The position numbers were made by a program, and so were the translations under genes. Shown here one piece after another: positions 21,617 to 33,046 of a stretch of 64,000 nt of DNA. How positions within the stretch are numbered: the stretch's first letter is position 1; each line of letters starts with the position of its first letter. A model generated the notes under the pieces. That model had not been told where the DNA came from and searched no databases. It worked only from the letters and a program-made list of their open reading frames with translations. This DNA is from Scilla litardierei (Eukaryota > Streptophyta > Magnoliopsida > Asparagales > Asparagaceae): the NCBI GenBank assembly GCA_030789695.1, contig CM061135.1, positions 112,290,301-112,354,300 of the forward strand, in the 5' to 3' direction.

Positions 21617-22930
21617 TGCAAGTGGGAGATGTTGGGGATGTATGCCCTCAGATCATTTGTATCTGATGCAAATGATATTTTAAGCCTAGATAGGGACTAA
21701 TTTGCATGTGATGCAAAATAAATTAAATGTGTCTTAAATTGTTTAAAACCATATTTAATATAATAAACGCATGGAAAAATTTACATGTTAGATGGGAATG
21801 TCCCGCTCTAAACACAGGTTCAAACGGCATCCAAATCGGATGCGAAATGCACGAGATATGCCCAAAACTGGCAATAAAGCCCTATTTGGGCATTGCGGGT
21901 CCGGCGCCTGCTAGGCGGGCACCCGACCCGCACCAGCCTAAAGAAGGGGCAGGCAGGCGGGCACCCAAACCCACAATGCGGGTGCCTGCCCCAGCCAGCC
22001 TGTTGTGCGGGCCTGGGCGCCCCGGCCCGCATTGCAGGCGAGAAGGCGCCCGGCCCACTGTGTGGGCCTGGGCGCCCCAGCCCGCCCGAACAACAGGCGG
22101 GCGCCCTTTTGTGCGGGCACTCGCGCCTGGATGTGGGCTGATAAGCATGGGGCCCACTCTGTGGGCCCCATAGCTTAGGGTTTAGAACCCTAGGCTGTTT
22201 TATTTGTGACGGCTGGCTCTTGTGCGAATTTGTGCCTTTGGGCTGATCTTTGGACGATCAATTGGAGGGTCAAACGGACTCTGATTGACTCGTCGTTTTT
22301 TTCCTATACGTTCATCATTGAATGCCCTTTAATTTGATAGGTTGTATCAATTGTGAAGCTCAACGGTGAGGGAGTTAAAATTCACAGAGGTTTGGCCTTT
22401 GTGAAATGCAAACTAAATTAAATTTATTAACTCCAAACTTTAGTCCCGCATCGGAATTTGAGTAAAGGATAGGGGTCAGCCGCCTATATAAATAGGAGTC
22501 AACTCCCCTCCTCAAAACTCGTCCTAAGCTCAAGATCTGAGCGGCTCCCATAAATATTGGAGCACGCTCGGATCTAGGCTTAAATTAATATTTCTCTTCT
22601 CCCTAAATTTCTGCCTTACTCCTGAAGGGCTCTAGCAAAGCCACGAAGCTGTTCGGATCCGATCCGAAATCTTGGCGAAGGTTCACACTCGGGTGAAACT
22701 TTCTTCGGCGCGTGGTTGGCTCGGCGACAAGAGGATTGCTCGCCTCAGGACGTGGAGCAGTTCGACGTGGGGTGGGGAGTGGCTCGGAAGACGGTACGGA
22801 ACACCTTGCATGAACCAGGGCAAGTATGTGAATTTAATTAGCTTTCTTTTAATTTAATCGCAGTAGCTTAGCTCCCTTTTGGGATGGTCGAACCCATCCC
22901 AAGTTGGTAGAGATCTGGGCACAAGGGTCT
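21617..22930 (+). mobile_element. Copia LTR with its polypurine tract (second junction)
   Basis: The tract gcaagtgggaga ends at 21629 and TGTTGGGGATGTATGCC starts at 21630, closely matching the start at 20507. The LTR contains a GC-rich block at about 21895-22160 made of gggcgcc and gcgggc words, a promoter-like part near 22440-22500, and GC-rich leader sequence to about 22800. The LTR's 3' limit was not identified; 22930 is an estimate. No primer-binding site or second LTR was seen. Confidence 0.5.
22440..22492 (+). promoter_or_regulatory. TATA box with upstream snRNA-type element
   Basis: The sequence agtcccgcatcgg (22441-22453) differs by one base from the plant snRNA upstream sequence element, RTCCCACATCG. 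A TATA box, cctatataaatagg, starts near 22481. The gap is about 30 bases, close to that of plant RNA polymerase II snRNA promoters. In this setting it is probably the LTR promoter. Confidence 0.5.
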
Positions 22931-23482
22931 TGAACCTTAGGGCCACGTTAAATAGTTTAACGTATCTAATTTTTGCGTTTGTGGTCCGTCCGACATAGGA
23001 TGGGCACAGATTGTGCCCTAAGGGTCCATCAAAAACCCTATAGGAATAACCCGTCCCATGATAGAATTTAGTTGAAGAATTATTTTTCTGACCTGTTCAT
23101 GCATATATATGAAAATATGAATGAACCGAGTGATATTAAAACATTATTTCTCCACTAAATTTTAAATTCTTCACATGTCTTTGGGGGTTTCCCCCAATAT
23201 TGTTTTTGATGTATCATATTCCCAAAAATACCTACACTTTATAATTTGCTCCAAAAATCCAAAAACAAATTCAAACGTCAATTGACTCAAATGCCAAAGT
23301 AACAAGGAGCCAAAAATCCAAATAAATTGCAAAGTGCAAAAATCAAAAAGCTCCAACAAAAACAAAGTCAAATTTCAAATTCCAAAATTTTTAAAAGTTC
23401 AATTTATTGGAGCATACAAATTCTTTTGGGAAAACAAAGCCAAATTCCTACACCAAAAATTTCTGCCAAAGATGTAGCTACA
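22931..23482 (+). mobile_element. Probable left remnant of Athila-2 (3' non-coding region)
   Basis: No gene is present. The A-rich stretch 23200-23470 has repeated words such as ccaaaaatcc and caaagtcaaatttc, a form common in Athila 3' non-coding regions. It is joined across the gypsy insertion (target duplication CCGAG) to 55219, which carries clear Athila-type 3' sequence. The boundary with the Copia LTR before it is not fixed. Confidence 0.45.
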
Positions 23483-23487
23483 CCGAG
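23483..23487. other. Target site duplication CCGAG, left copy (gypsy)
   Basis: CCGAG directly precedes the gypsy LTR start TGTAACG at 23488. The same five bases follow the far LTR end at 55213. Confidence 0.85.
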
Positions 23488-26330
23488 TGTAACGTCCCGC
23501 TCCCCAAAAGACACCGGAAGTGAGAACGTTACAAGGTCCGCATGAACTGGAGCGGTGAGGCTCGAGCTCAATAAGCGTCTATGATAAAAACACAGGGTAG
23601 GTCCTTACATGCATTTCAGACCAATAAGAATTATTCATAATTTAAAGCCACATCCAGAATTAAAATGTCCGTACACGAAAAAAACACGTCAAGCCACAGC
23701 TGGGCCAAATAACAACAAGATAACGTACACTAAACAACAACAGAAAGTAAACTAAATGAGAACAGCAACGGTGAATGTCTCTAGTACTCCGTAGGGAGAG
23801 ACTCGGCGTCTACGGCGAACTACAGGCTTTCTAAGTCAGGTGTCTCATAAGGATCCTCCTGGTACTCAGGCTCGTGATCTGACATACATCCAAAAACATG
23901 AATTATATCAGCAAGGGTCTGCAAGAAGATGTTAGAAACCCCAAGGCAACATATACAAATTGATACTGAATTTATGAGGCATTAATAAATTAAACGAGAT
24001 AATGACAACAAGTTTAAACATGCAGGTTATAAAATGAAATAAAGTAAAACACTCTTATCATGCAATTCTAAGCAGTTTAAGAAGTAAAGTAAAGTTTTTC
24101 TGTGATTCATTAGCATGTCAATTTCACTGAGACAACAATAATAATTTGCAAGTTCCATGTCAATATTTCATGTCTATCATAGGGTTCACGCTTTTAGGTC
24201 GTGATGAGTGGATCGTTATTCTCACGGGGGTTTACCGTGATTGACGCTACTCCACCGCATGCGGGTGGTGCTCTTGAAGAGAGGACCCCTTCATACTCCT
24301 AGTGGCCGCTCAACCTTAACCCCACCCCAGATTTGTGCTGGAACACGAGCCAGCCTAGTCGACTCACACGACATCACGAAAGTCACGATTTCGCCTTCGA
24401 GGCGCACGATTTCACGATGTCACACATTTGTTAAATATTCCAAGACATGCAGCAATTTAATAATATCATCATTTATTTTTCTACAAAATTTTCAATGATT
24501 ACGAGAGTGTTGAATAACATTCACAATAATTTAACAAAAATGTAGAACATATGGAATTAACGACCATATCACGGTAACTAGTTATCTTTGCCATTGTTCA
24601 AAACTAAGGTATATCAAATTATATGTCGTTGGGTCACATTTTCAATCCAGGATGTCATTGTAGTGATTTCATGTGTCATTTCATGTGTAGATTTTGAGTT
24701 ATACAACTTTACATACAAAAGACTAAATGAGCATCTAACTTCAAAAATTGACTATAAATTGCATACTTGCCTGATTTCAGCGATTTTGGTGTCGTTGGAT
24801 TCGTCTTGACGGGTACTATATTATGGTACGTCTGGTTCTCTGTTTTGGTTAAACACATCACTTAATTAGGCTCGTCGCAAGATAATCACAATATCAAAAT
24901 AATCACTGAATTAGGTTCGTCTGATTTTATTGGGTTCTCTGTCTAGGGTGATGTTTATATTGTATTATATAATTCTTATACTAACATGGTAAGACTTATT
25001 TTATTTTAACATTATTATCCTAACATTGTTTACAACTACTAACATGCTGAAATTAACACTAACAAGTTAATATTAAATCAAATACTAACAACCTACTAAC
25101 TTTACTTATAAGCTAATGATAAGGTTAACATTACATTTAATAGTCCCACCTACTCTACAATATAATAATACCATACTCCTATCTAACCCTCTCTCTCTTT
25201 AAACCTCTACCTGTCTCTTTCTCTCGTCTTATCTCTGTCCTCTTTCTTTTTTTCTTCTTTTAGTTGCAGCAAAGGGGAACTCATGCAGCAAGGGGAGGGG
25301 CTCACGCATGTGGGGGAAATGACGGCTTCCTGCGGTCGCACGGCGGTGCAGGCAGCGCGACGATGGCGGCCCAGGTCGACGGCGCTCTTCGGCGGCAGCA
25401 GCACGGTAGGGCGGCGTGCAAGGGGCTGCGGCGACGGAGCTGGTGGCGCATGCGGTTCTCAGGCGACAGCCTCTCGGTGGTTGCTGCGGCTTGTCGGAGC
25501 TCCGGGTGCACGCAAGGAGCACGACGGTGCGGCTTCTCGGCGGCCTGGCGGCGACGTAGGCAGCACGCACGAGGGTGGGCCGGCCTTCAACGAAGATGGG
25601 AAGAGGGGGAGAAGGATCTGAAGTTTGTTTGAGATTTGAGTTTTATCCCTCTAGCTTCTTGATTTTTGATTTCAAAATCAGTTTGAGTTTGTATTTTGTG
25701 ATGATTTTTGGGAAGAATTTGGGGAATTGATCTTTGGTTTGGGGCTGAAATTGATGGGGGATTTGGGTTGATGAAGTTTCAGGTTCGATTTTGGATTTGG
25801 GAATGGTGAACAGATTTTTGGGGAATTTCTTTTTGCAGGAGATGATGGGTTGATGATCCTTAAGAGGAAATGGCATGGGACATGGTTCTCATTTAGTCAA
25901 AAGATTAGGTTCTTAATTAATGATTCTTTTTGACTAATCGGTGAAGAAACGAGCGTGAGTGTGTGTGTTGATTAAAATGGAAATTAATGTAACCTTGACT
26001 AATCTTTTTAGGGGGAGGAACCTGGTTAGGCAACGTGTGTGGTGTCTTTAGTGTTTATGTAAGTGATTAAAGTAATTAAGTAATTAAGTAAAGTTAAATG
26101 TAATTAGTAAAAATTAAAAGTGATTAGCAAATTGTAATTAGTAAGAGAATTAAATTCAAGTAATTTGAAACTTGATAGTTAATTAATTATGATATGGTAA
26201 AAACGAAAAACAGAGACGCGTACGCGTCGATGCGTAGTAAAGAACGTACGGACGAAAAATTATGCGGACGACTGAAATTAAATACCGATATTCACGATTT
26301 CAAACACGTCTAAAAATATAGGCCGTTACA
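23488..26330 (-). repeat. Gypsy 3' LTR, complete, 2843 bp
   Basis: It begins TGTAACG and ends CCGTTACA on the plus strand and matches 52456-55213 throughout with scattered mismatches. At 25264-25632 it holds a GC-rich block with long overlapping open frames on both strands; the same block in the other LTR is at 54150-54506. These frames are not conserved between the two LTRs in length or reading, so no gene is called. Confidence 0.9.
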
Positions 26331-26789
26331 TCCTACCTACCATAAGAAAAATTCTGCCCTCGGAATTCTTATCAACTAAGGAGCATGAAACAAATATGGA
26401 TAACGCTCTAGTATTTCGTCTTCCCGCTCCTAGGTAGATTCTCCTTGTGTGCAGTGACGCCACATCACTCTGATTAGATCAATAGTCCTGTTCCTGAAGA
26501 CTTTCTGACGTCGATCTAGGATCTGCACTGGTTGTTGTTCGTACGTCAGATCTGGCCGAACTGTAATCTCAGAGTAGTCCACAGCATGAGAAGGGTCGCT
26601 GATATAACGATGGAGCTGGGACACATGAAAGACGTCATGAACTCCCTCTATTGATGGTGGCAAAGCTAAGCGATATGCTACTTCACCAACTCACTCTAGC
26701 ACATCGAAGGGTCCAATATATCTCGGACTAAGCTTGCCTTGCTTTCCAAATCGGATCACTCCTGGATTCGTGGAGATCTTCAGAAATAC
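26331..26789 (-). pseudogene. Gypsy integrase C terminus with chromodomain-like end
   Basis: This is the 3' part of the gypsy pol gene, cut off from 36739 by Athila-1. The minus strand reads on from GDH across the insertion into VFLKISTNPGVIRFGKQGK, then LSPRYIGPFDVLE. It continues through LPPSIEGVHDVFHVSQLHRY and QPVQILDRRQKVFRNRTI, to EREDEILERYP near 26390. VFHVSQL and the QILDR-to-ERE block are typical of chromovirus integrase ends, which direct insertion to heterochromatin. Stops occur after DVLE and after GEST. A polypurine-like stretch borders the LTR at 26331-26345. Confidence 0.85.
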
Positions 26790-26794
26790 ATGAT
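26790..26794. other. Target site duplication ATGAT, left copy (Athila-1)
   Basis: ATGAT precedes TGATGTGTCC at 26795 and follows the opposite LTR end at 36733 (36734-36738). Removing the element and one copy restores the gypsy integrase frame, which confirms the boundaries. Confidence 0.9.
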
Positions 26795-26969
26795 TGATGT
26801 GTCCAAATTTTATACTATTTTCATATCATAATTCCATTGCATCTCATGCCATTTTCGTATCCAAATCCCTCATTTTACTACGATATTGCATTTCTGACGA
26901 TATTTTCGAGTTTCGTAGTGTTTTGTGAGTTTTCAGGGATTTTGGAGCGATTTGGGACCCCGCTTGGGT
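26795..26969 (+). repeat. Athila-1 5' LTR, truncated to 175 bp
   Basis: The first 175 bases match the start of the 3' LTR (35025-35199) almost perfectly and then diverge at once. About 1.5 kb of LTR and the primer-binding site are missing; gag starts only 37 bases later. The target duplication next to it is intact, so the loss came after insertion or by copying of a defective RNA. Confidence 0.8.
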
Positions 26970-27005
26970 CGCTACCGACGGTATTTTTTTGATTTTTGTT
27001 GGTGC

Positions 27006-29250
27006 ATGAACACCCGCAACAAAGGGTCTACCAGAGAGTTATTGTTCGATCCTGAGATCGAGAAGACAACCAGGGATTTGAGAGCCTCTAGCAGATGTTC
27101 ATCTCCATCTGCTAGATGGGAGAAAATCCTCCTCCTCCTCGCACCGGGTCCATCAGGGACCACATGAAACCAACTTTTGGGAACAACTCCTCCATACTCA
27201 GACCGCAGCTGACGGCAGTGAGCTTCGAGCTCAAGAAGGGGTTGATTAATCTGATGCAGTAGGATCCCTTCCATGGGCATCCTCATGAAAATCCCAACCA
27301 TCAAATTGACTCCTTCCTGGCAAAGTGTGATACGTTCAAGGTGAAGGACGTCAGTGATGATGCTGTGAAGCTGCAGCTTTTCTCGTTCACCTTAAGGGAT
27401 AAAGCCTCCTATTGGCTCCGGGCCCACCCTCCCAACCATTTCACCACCTGGGAGAAGCTTGCTCTTGCATTTGTGGATAAGTTTTATCCACCATCGAAGA
27501 CGGTCCGGATCCGTGGGGCCATTTCTAACTTCAAGCAACTCCCACAGGAGTCACTTTATGAGGCTTGGGAGAGGTTCAATGACCTCCAACACCAGTGTCC
27601 TCACCATGGGATCGAGCCTTGGGATTTGGTGCAAAGCTTCTATAACCGGCTCCAACCTAGCACCAAGATGATTATCGATGCTGCGGCGCAGGGCGCCCTA
27701 CTTGATAAGTCTCCTAAGGAGGCTATAGATTTATTGGAGCACATGGTGGCCAACACCTAGTAGTGGAACTATGAACGGACCGTTGTGACCTGGACTCCTG
27801 AGGTCAAGGTCGCTAGCCACTTGGATTCTCACATCGAGACCTTGTGCAAACAGGTGGCCGCATTGAGCAGCGTCTAGACTCCATCCCAGCAGCGCCCAAC
27901 ACCTCTTATCATCCCGGGGAGGAGTATATAGATCAGGGATATATCCCTAATGAGACCCACTATGAGGTTGCTGAGACATCTGAGACCGTACAGTACGTCC
28001 AAGGAGAGGGACAGAATCAGTGGCAGCATCCAGCTGCCAGGAATCACCCTGGGTTTTCCTATGGAAACCCAAGTGGAGGGCTGCAACCTCCACAATTTCA
28101 GAGACCACCTCCACCTCCTCAACAGTAGCAGAGCCAGCAGCAGTGCGGCTTTAGGCCAGCTGGGCCTTACAGGCTGCCGGGATATCAGTTCAATTGGCCA
28201 CCTCAGCAGTATTATGCGTCGGCTCCACCCAAGTCTAATCTCGAAGCCACGCTGGAGACCTTCATGAGCAGCCAGATGCGCTTTAATCAGGATACATCGA
28301 ACCAATTCAAGAATATAAATTCTTCACTCGATGAACTGAGGGGGCAAATGTCACAGCTTCTGAAGAATAAGGGGAGATTGCCCGCACAGCCAGAGGCAAA
28401 CCCGAGAGCCCAAGCCAATGCCGTGGTTTCAGTGACCACACGAGGAGGACGGGTTACTGACCCCGTCATGGTCCCGGTGCTGAGTAAGGAAAAGGTCACC
28501 ATTGAAGAAGCTGTTGATGACGGCGATAGAGCAGAGGCCACTAAAGGGACTATCACTATTGAGGAGAAAGCGGATGCTCCTCCCGTCATACCTACCACGA
28601 CGCCGCCTCCCATCGATGCATCCAAGAGCAAAGTATCCCGACCTCCCCCTCTATACCCACAGAGGCTAGCCCTAGCCAAGATGGAGAAGAAGTACTCTAA
28701 GCTCATGGAGTTATTAAAGGGGATTCAGCTGAACATCCTGTTCATAGACGCCATCACCGAGATCCCGACCTACGCCAAATTTTTGAAGGATCTCATCACG
28801 AGAAAGAGTAAGCTCGAAGAAATCAAGCTATTAGAGGATTCCACCTCCGTCATCAAAAATCATCCTCCTCGAAAGCTGCCGGATCCAGGGAGCTTTACGT
28901 GACGTGCTCCATCGGAGGGATGCCTATCAGCAGGGAGTTGATCGACTTGGGGGCTAGCATCAGTTTGATGCCCCTCTCCATCTTCAAGAGACTCCAAACG
29001 GGAAGTGAGCTGGAACCGACGAGCATGTCCATCCCGCTCGTCGATCATTCCATCACCTACCCGGTGGGAGTAGCGAGGGACGTCATCCTCCAAATACCCT
29101 CGGGACTATGTGTTCCAGTCGACTTCATGATCATGGATATGCCTGAAGGAGGGAGCTCCCAATTGATACGCGGCCGCCCCTTCATGGCGACGGTCGGTGT
29201 TCTGATAGATGTCCGAGAAGGGACCCTCTCTCAACGTGGGGGACATTGAA
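27006..29250 (+). pseudogene. Athila-1 gag and aspartic protease, broken
   Basis: The region encodes the capsid-nucleocapsid polyprotein and protease of an Athila-like element. It starts with ATG at 27006 (MNTRNKGSTRELLFDPEIE). It shifts frame near 27115, then reads LFSFTLRDKASYWLRAHPP and ESLYEAWERFNDL, the hallmark of retrotransposon gag. TAG codons interrupt it near 27260, 27757-27762 (two in a row), 27875 and 28126. After another frame change it reads NKGRLPAQPEANP and HPPRKLPDPGSFT, ending at TGA 28900-28902. A one-base shift leads to the protease, CSIGGMPISRELIDLGAS, with the catalytic Asp in DLGAS, and GRPFMATVGVLIDV. No zinc knuckle was seen. Confidence 0.85.
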
Positions 29251-29601
29251 GCTGAGTTCTGGCTACAAAAGCCGATGAGGGAGCATGCCCATGTAGAAGG
29301 GGTCAGTTATCTGGAGCTTCTTGAAGAGGAAGCAATTGAAGACTTTACTTCCAAAGGGGTCATGAAACACCCAATGAAGACAAGCATCGACGACGGCGAC
29401 GACCCAACCTACAACAAAGCGGTCACCGCGTACATCCAAGTATTGGATGAGGAGTTTCTACGTCGTTCATCAAATCATCAAGGACTGGAGACTATAAGCT
29501 ACGTGGAGGAGAATCTTGAAGTAGGCGGAAGTCAAATGCCGCCGATTTGCACCATCCAAAGAATTGACGTGCGACCACCGTGCGAACGAAATGAAAATTG
29601 A
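29209..29601 (+). pseudogene. Athila-1 post-protease region, truncated before reverse transcriptase
   Basis: An open frame overlaps the end of the protease and continues for about 125 codons (LNVGDIEAEFWLQKPM, then EEAIEDFTSKGVMKHP), the acidic linker that precedes reverse transcriptase in Athila elements. It ends in a stop at 29599-29601. The reverse transcriptase that should follow is absent. Confidence 0.6.
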
Positions 29602-29893
29602 CATTTTTGACGGAGTCGAGCTCATGACTGAAAACGAGCGCTTATTGGGAGGCAACCCAATTTCTTAGATTCTGGATTTTCTTTCTTAGTTTCTTATTTT
29701 TCATTTTTATTTTGTGTTTTTAGATAAAACTATAAAAATCATAAAAATTTGATGAGTTCGTCTTTTGTGTAGGATGGACAAGTGGGGGTATGCGTATGGA
29801 CATTATAAACAGAAAGAAGCCGGAGGGGAGCAATAGATTCGAAGATTTGGGAAGAAAACCAAAGAAAAAGAAAGGGGACAGGAGGCACAGGAG

Positions 29894-30765
29894 GCTCGGA
29901 CCGAGCAGCTTCACTGCTCGGTCGAGCAGTGCAGACACGGCAAAAGCGAGGATATAGGGCCATTTCTGCTCGGCCCGAGTAGCATTTTGCTCGGTCCGAG
30001 TAGAAATCAGCTCGGTCCGAGCAACCTACTGCTCGGTCGAGTCGTACAGGTTTTGAAATTTGGGGAGAAAACGTCACTCTGTCAACCCAGACAGAATATT
30101 ATTGGCTCGGACCGCGTAGGATTCGACGCGGACCGAGCATTTCACTGCTCGGTCGAGCAGACAAGGGAGTATTTCACATCAAAAAATTTCATTGACCCGG
30201 TCGAGCAGCCTAACTGCTCGGACCGAGTCGGGTCGGACCTTTAACTCCAAACCCAAAACCCGACTATAAGTTATCGTTGTTAAAAAAAATTTAACCTAAA
30301 ATTTTTACTCTCTAATTTTCGCCCGAGCTCTCCCAACCCCCCTACTCGTTCAACCCCCGCCCCGCGCCATCGTCCTCCTCCTTCACCACCGCTGGCACCG
30401 CCAGATGCGCCGCCACCCTCCGGTCAGCTGCCCCCCTCTCTCCCCCTTTTTCTCTCTCTATCTCTCCGCCCCCCCCCCCCCAACTCCCCTCTCTTCCCCC
30501 CCTCTCCACCCTACTTAGTCGACGGCACCGTCGATGGCGCCACCGCCGCCGACGGCGCCGCCGAACCCACCCCCCCTCAAATCCCCACACCCCCCTCTTA
30601 AAACCCCCCACCCCCACCCCCTCCCCACCGGTGATCGCTGAAAGCCCCCCCTAATTTCCTCTCGACTGAGCCCTAGGGCACAGACCGAGCAGCTCGACTG
30701 CTCGGTCACATCCCCTGCCCGAGTCGCACATCTCTGACCGAGCAGTTACACTGCTCGGTCTAGCA
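29894..30765. repeat. Arrays of ctcgg(t/a)ccgag-type palindromes, Athila-1 internal
   Basis: Short palindromes such as gctcggaccgagc, ctcggtcgag and ctgctcggtcgagcag recur about a dozen times at 29894-30240 and again at about 30680-30765. The same motifs occur in the 3' LTR at 35340-35645. Between the two internal runs (30250-30670) is pyrimidine-rich sequence with a C14 run near 30470. No gene is supported in this stretch. Confidence 0.75.
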
Positions 30766-30960
30766 CCCTCTTCTCATCTTATTCCATAATTTTTAATGCC
30801 TTTCTGACGTTTTCCATTGTTTCTATTGCAGGTATTCGATACCTACGTCAGCACAGGCTACGGGGACTAGCTTTGGGGAGTTCTAGACACTTGCATCCCT
30901 CGCATCGCTCCCGCATACGGTACACTCGTTCCCTAACTTATTTTACATACCGTATACACG

Positions 30961-33046
30961 ATGGTACGCACACGTGGATCCACCGCACCCCCTATTCGCG
31001 GGAAGAGGCCGTCGCCTGGCGCCTCCTCTTCTCGACCATAGCGTCGTCCCTGCCTTACCACCACATCCGCCACTACCACTGCCACACCCTCTACCACAAC
31101 TCCCGCCATCACCACTACCACTCCCACCACCACCACACCTGTCACGACCGTCGTTATCCCCACCACAGATCCTATCCCCACCACAACACCATCCACCGTC
31201 TCCACTTCATCGCCCCCACACACCGCACCGTCTAGGGATGACATTCCCGCACGTCTTCCTGTATATGTCATCACGTTCCGAGACACCGCACACCGGGAGT
31301 GCTTTTTCAGGCTCTCCCAGCGACATCTCGTTCCCACGGTTTTCATAGACGTGCCCGCCCTCCGATCCCTAGGTCTCCTACAGGGAGTTCACCACCTGTA
31401 CCGAGCGATCGGTCTCGACCGATTCCTCGGTGTACACGCTCTGACCTACACGCACATATCACTCGAGGGCCTCAGCTCCATCGCTCTCACCCCGGCAGGT
31501 GACGGCATCACCTTCCGCATCATTGATCACGACTACACTGTCACTTTTGCTATGATCCGGGACTATTTTCACTTCCCTGCCGTCCCAGAGCCCAGACTAG
31601 CCTTTTCGCCCACATTTGACGTTGACTCTTTTGACACACGTGCCTTTTGGGAGCGTATTTCTGGACTTCCACAGTATCGCCTTAGCCGGGTGAAGGCATC
31701 GTACATTGTGCACCCATGCCTTCACTACGCTCAGCGACACCTAGCTTCCACCCTTTTTTGCAGACCAGAGGTTGGGACCATGTCCCTCCCTGAGCTTACT
31801 CATCTTATGGGTATGACCCGACTTCTTCGATTCCACCCTGACGGCTCTTTGCGACTCTTCATGCTCTCCGACGCAGCCCACTGGTTGTGTCACAGACTTT
31901 ACCAGACCGCCACTACCTACCACTCCACAGACATTTGCTGCGGTGGCTTCTTCACTATTTTTGCTCAGATGCTTGATATTCCCATTCCAGCTGACCTTCA
32001 CCGCCCCACTGGCCCGACACGCTTGACCATTGGTGTGCTCGAGCATATGCATATCATCCGACCCCATGGTGATCGTCACTGGCTTTACCTCATAGGCACC
32101 ACCCACACTCCTCATATGGTGCTCCCCACCCCTCACCTCACGCACATTCCAGCAGCCCAGATTGACTGGATTCTTCCTAGAGTCGAGCAACTCCCCGCCA
32201 TACACGTGCTCAAGCCTCCAGGAGCACCAGTCGAGGCTGCAGTCTTATCGGGGCCCACATTCCCCGGTGTTCGAGCTGCTTGACATAGCTGCGTTAGTTG
32301 CCGGCCTCCCAGTCCCACATGCTCACCCATCTTCCGGAGCCGCCTCTTCCACCACCACCGTATCTACCACCCACACCACAGTCGAGTCCTCGGGGACTGT
32401 CTTCACATCCTGCCCCGAGACTCAGATTCCCTCAACCTCTGTATCGGTGCCGAAGGGCACCGATTTAGCTTTTGCTAATGCGCCCATAGATATCGACCCT
32501 CCCGTTCACGATCCTGCCCCTACTCTTCCTCCTCTCAGCGACCTGATAGCTTCACTTCCTCTATCCTTAGGTCACGAGATTCCACTTTCTGCCACCCTTT
32601 TCTCCACATCAGTTGCCATTTTTACCGAGAGTGTGTCGACGTCTGTCTACTCTTCTGTGTCGACTACATCTCTTTCTTCCACCGTTGTCGAGTTGGCGTC
32701 GAGCTCACCCTCTCCTACATTCCACGCTAGGCACCGTGCATCAGTTGCACAGGGCCGATTTACTAGAGTGGTGACTCACAGACACTTCCCTCGCCCTCCA
32801 CCCGACTCTTGCACTTCCGACGCTCGCTTGACTGTGTTAGATGACTTGACTTCCTGCTTACGGCGGGATTTCGATGACTTTGCACGCGCGACGGCGACAC
32901 ACAGATCTAGAGTCGAGTCGGATCTTACATCTATCATAGACATGCTTCGTCACCGTGGCCCACCTACTGTTATCCTTGCACCAGCACCGCCTCCCAGGAC
33001 GGATACTGTGACACACTCTGTACCACTCAGTGCTTCACTTCCTTAG
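30961..33046 (+). pseudogene. Athila-1 ORF1-type (env-position) protein, broken
   Basis: The frame starts with ATG at 30961 (MVRTRGSTAPPIRGKRPSP), as is usual for this protein, and is interrupted by one TAG at 31039-31041. It then runs open to the TGA at 32281-32283. It contains a Thr/Pro-rich stretch, then the conserved Athila ORF1-like region: LRSLGLLQGVHHLYRAIG, ITFRIIDHDYTVTFAMI and LTIGVLEHMHIIRPHG. From about 32240 the frame shifts, and a Ser/Thr/Pro-rich tail with a probable coiled coil (LTVLDDLTSCLRRDFDDF) continues to the stop at 33044-33046. The family sits where retroviruses carry env, but no signal peptide or membrane segment is visible. Its function is unknown. Confidence 0.75.

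Noticed and set aside
21727..22173. 148-codon Pro/Ala/Gly-rich ORF and antisense partners in the Copia LTR
   Set aside because: Low-complexity GC repeats produce open frames on several strands at once; no domain or conserved start.
25229..25632. Overlapping long ORFs on both strands in the GC-rich LTR block
   Set aside because: Open frames arise from high GC content. The second LTR copy (54063-54506) does not keep the same reading or length.
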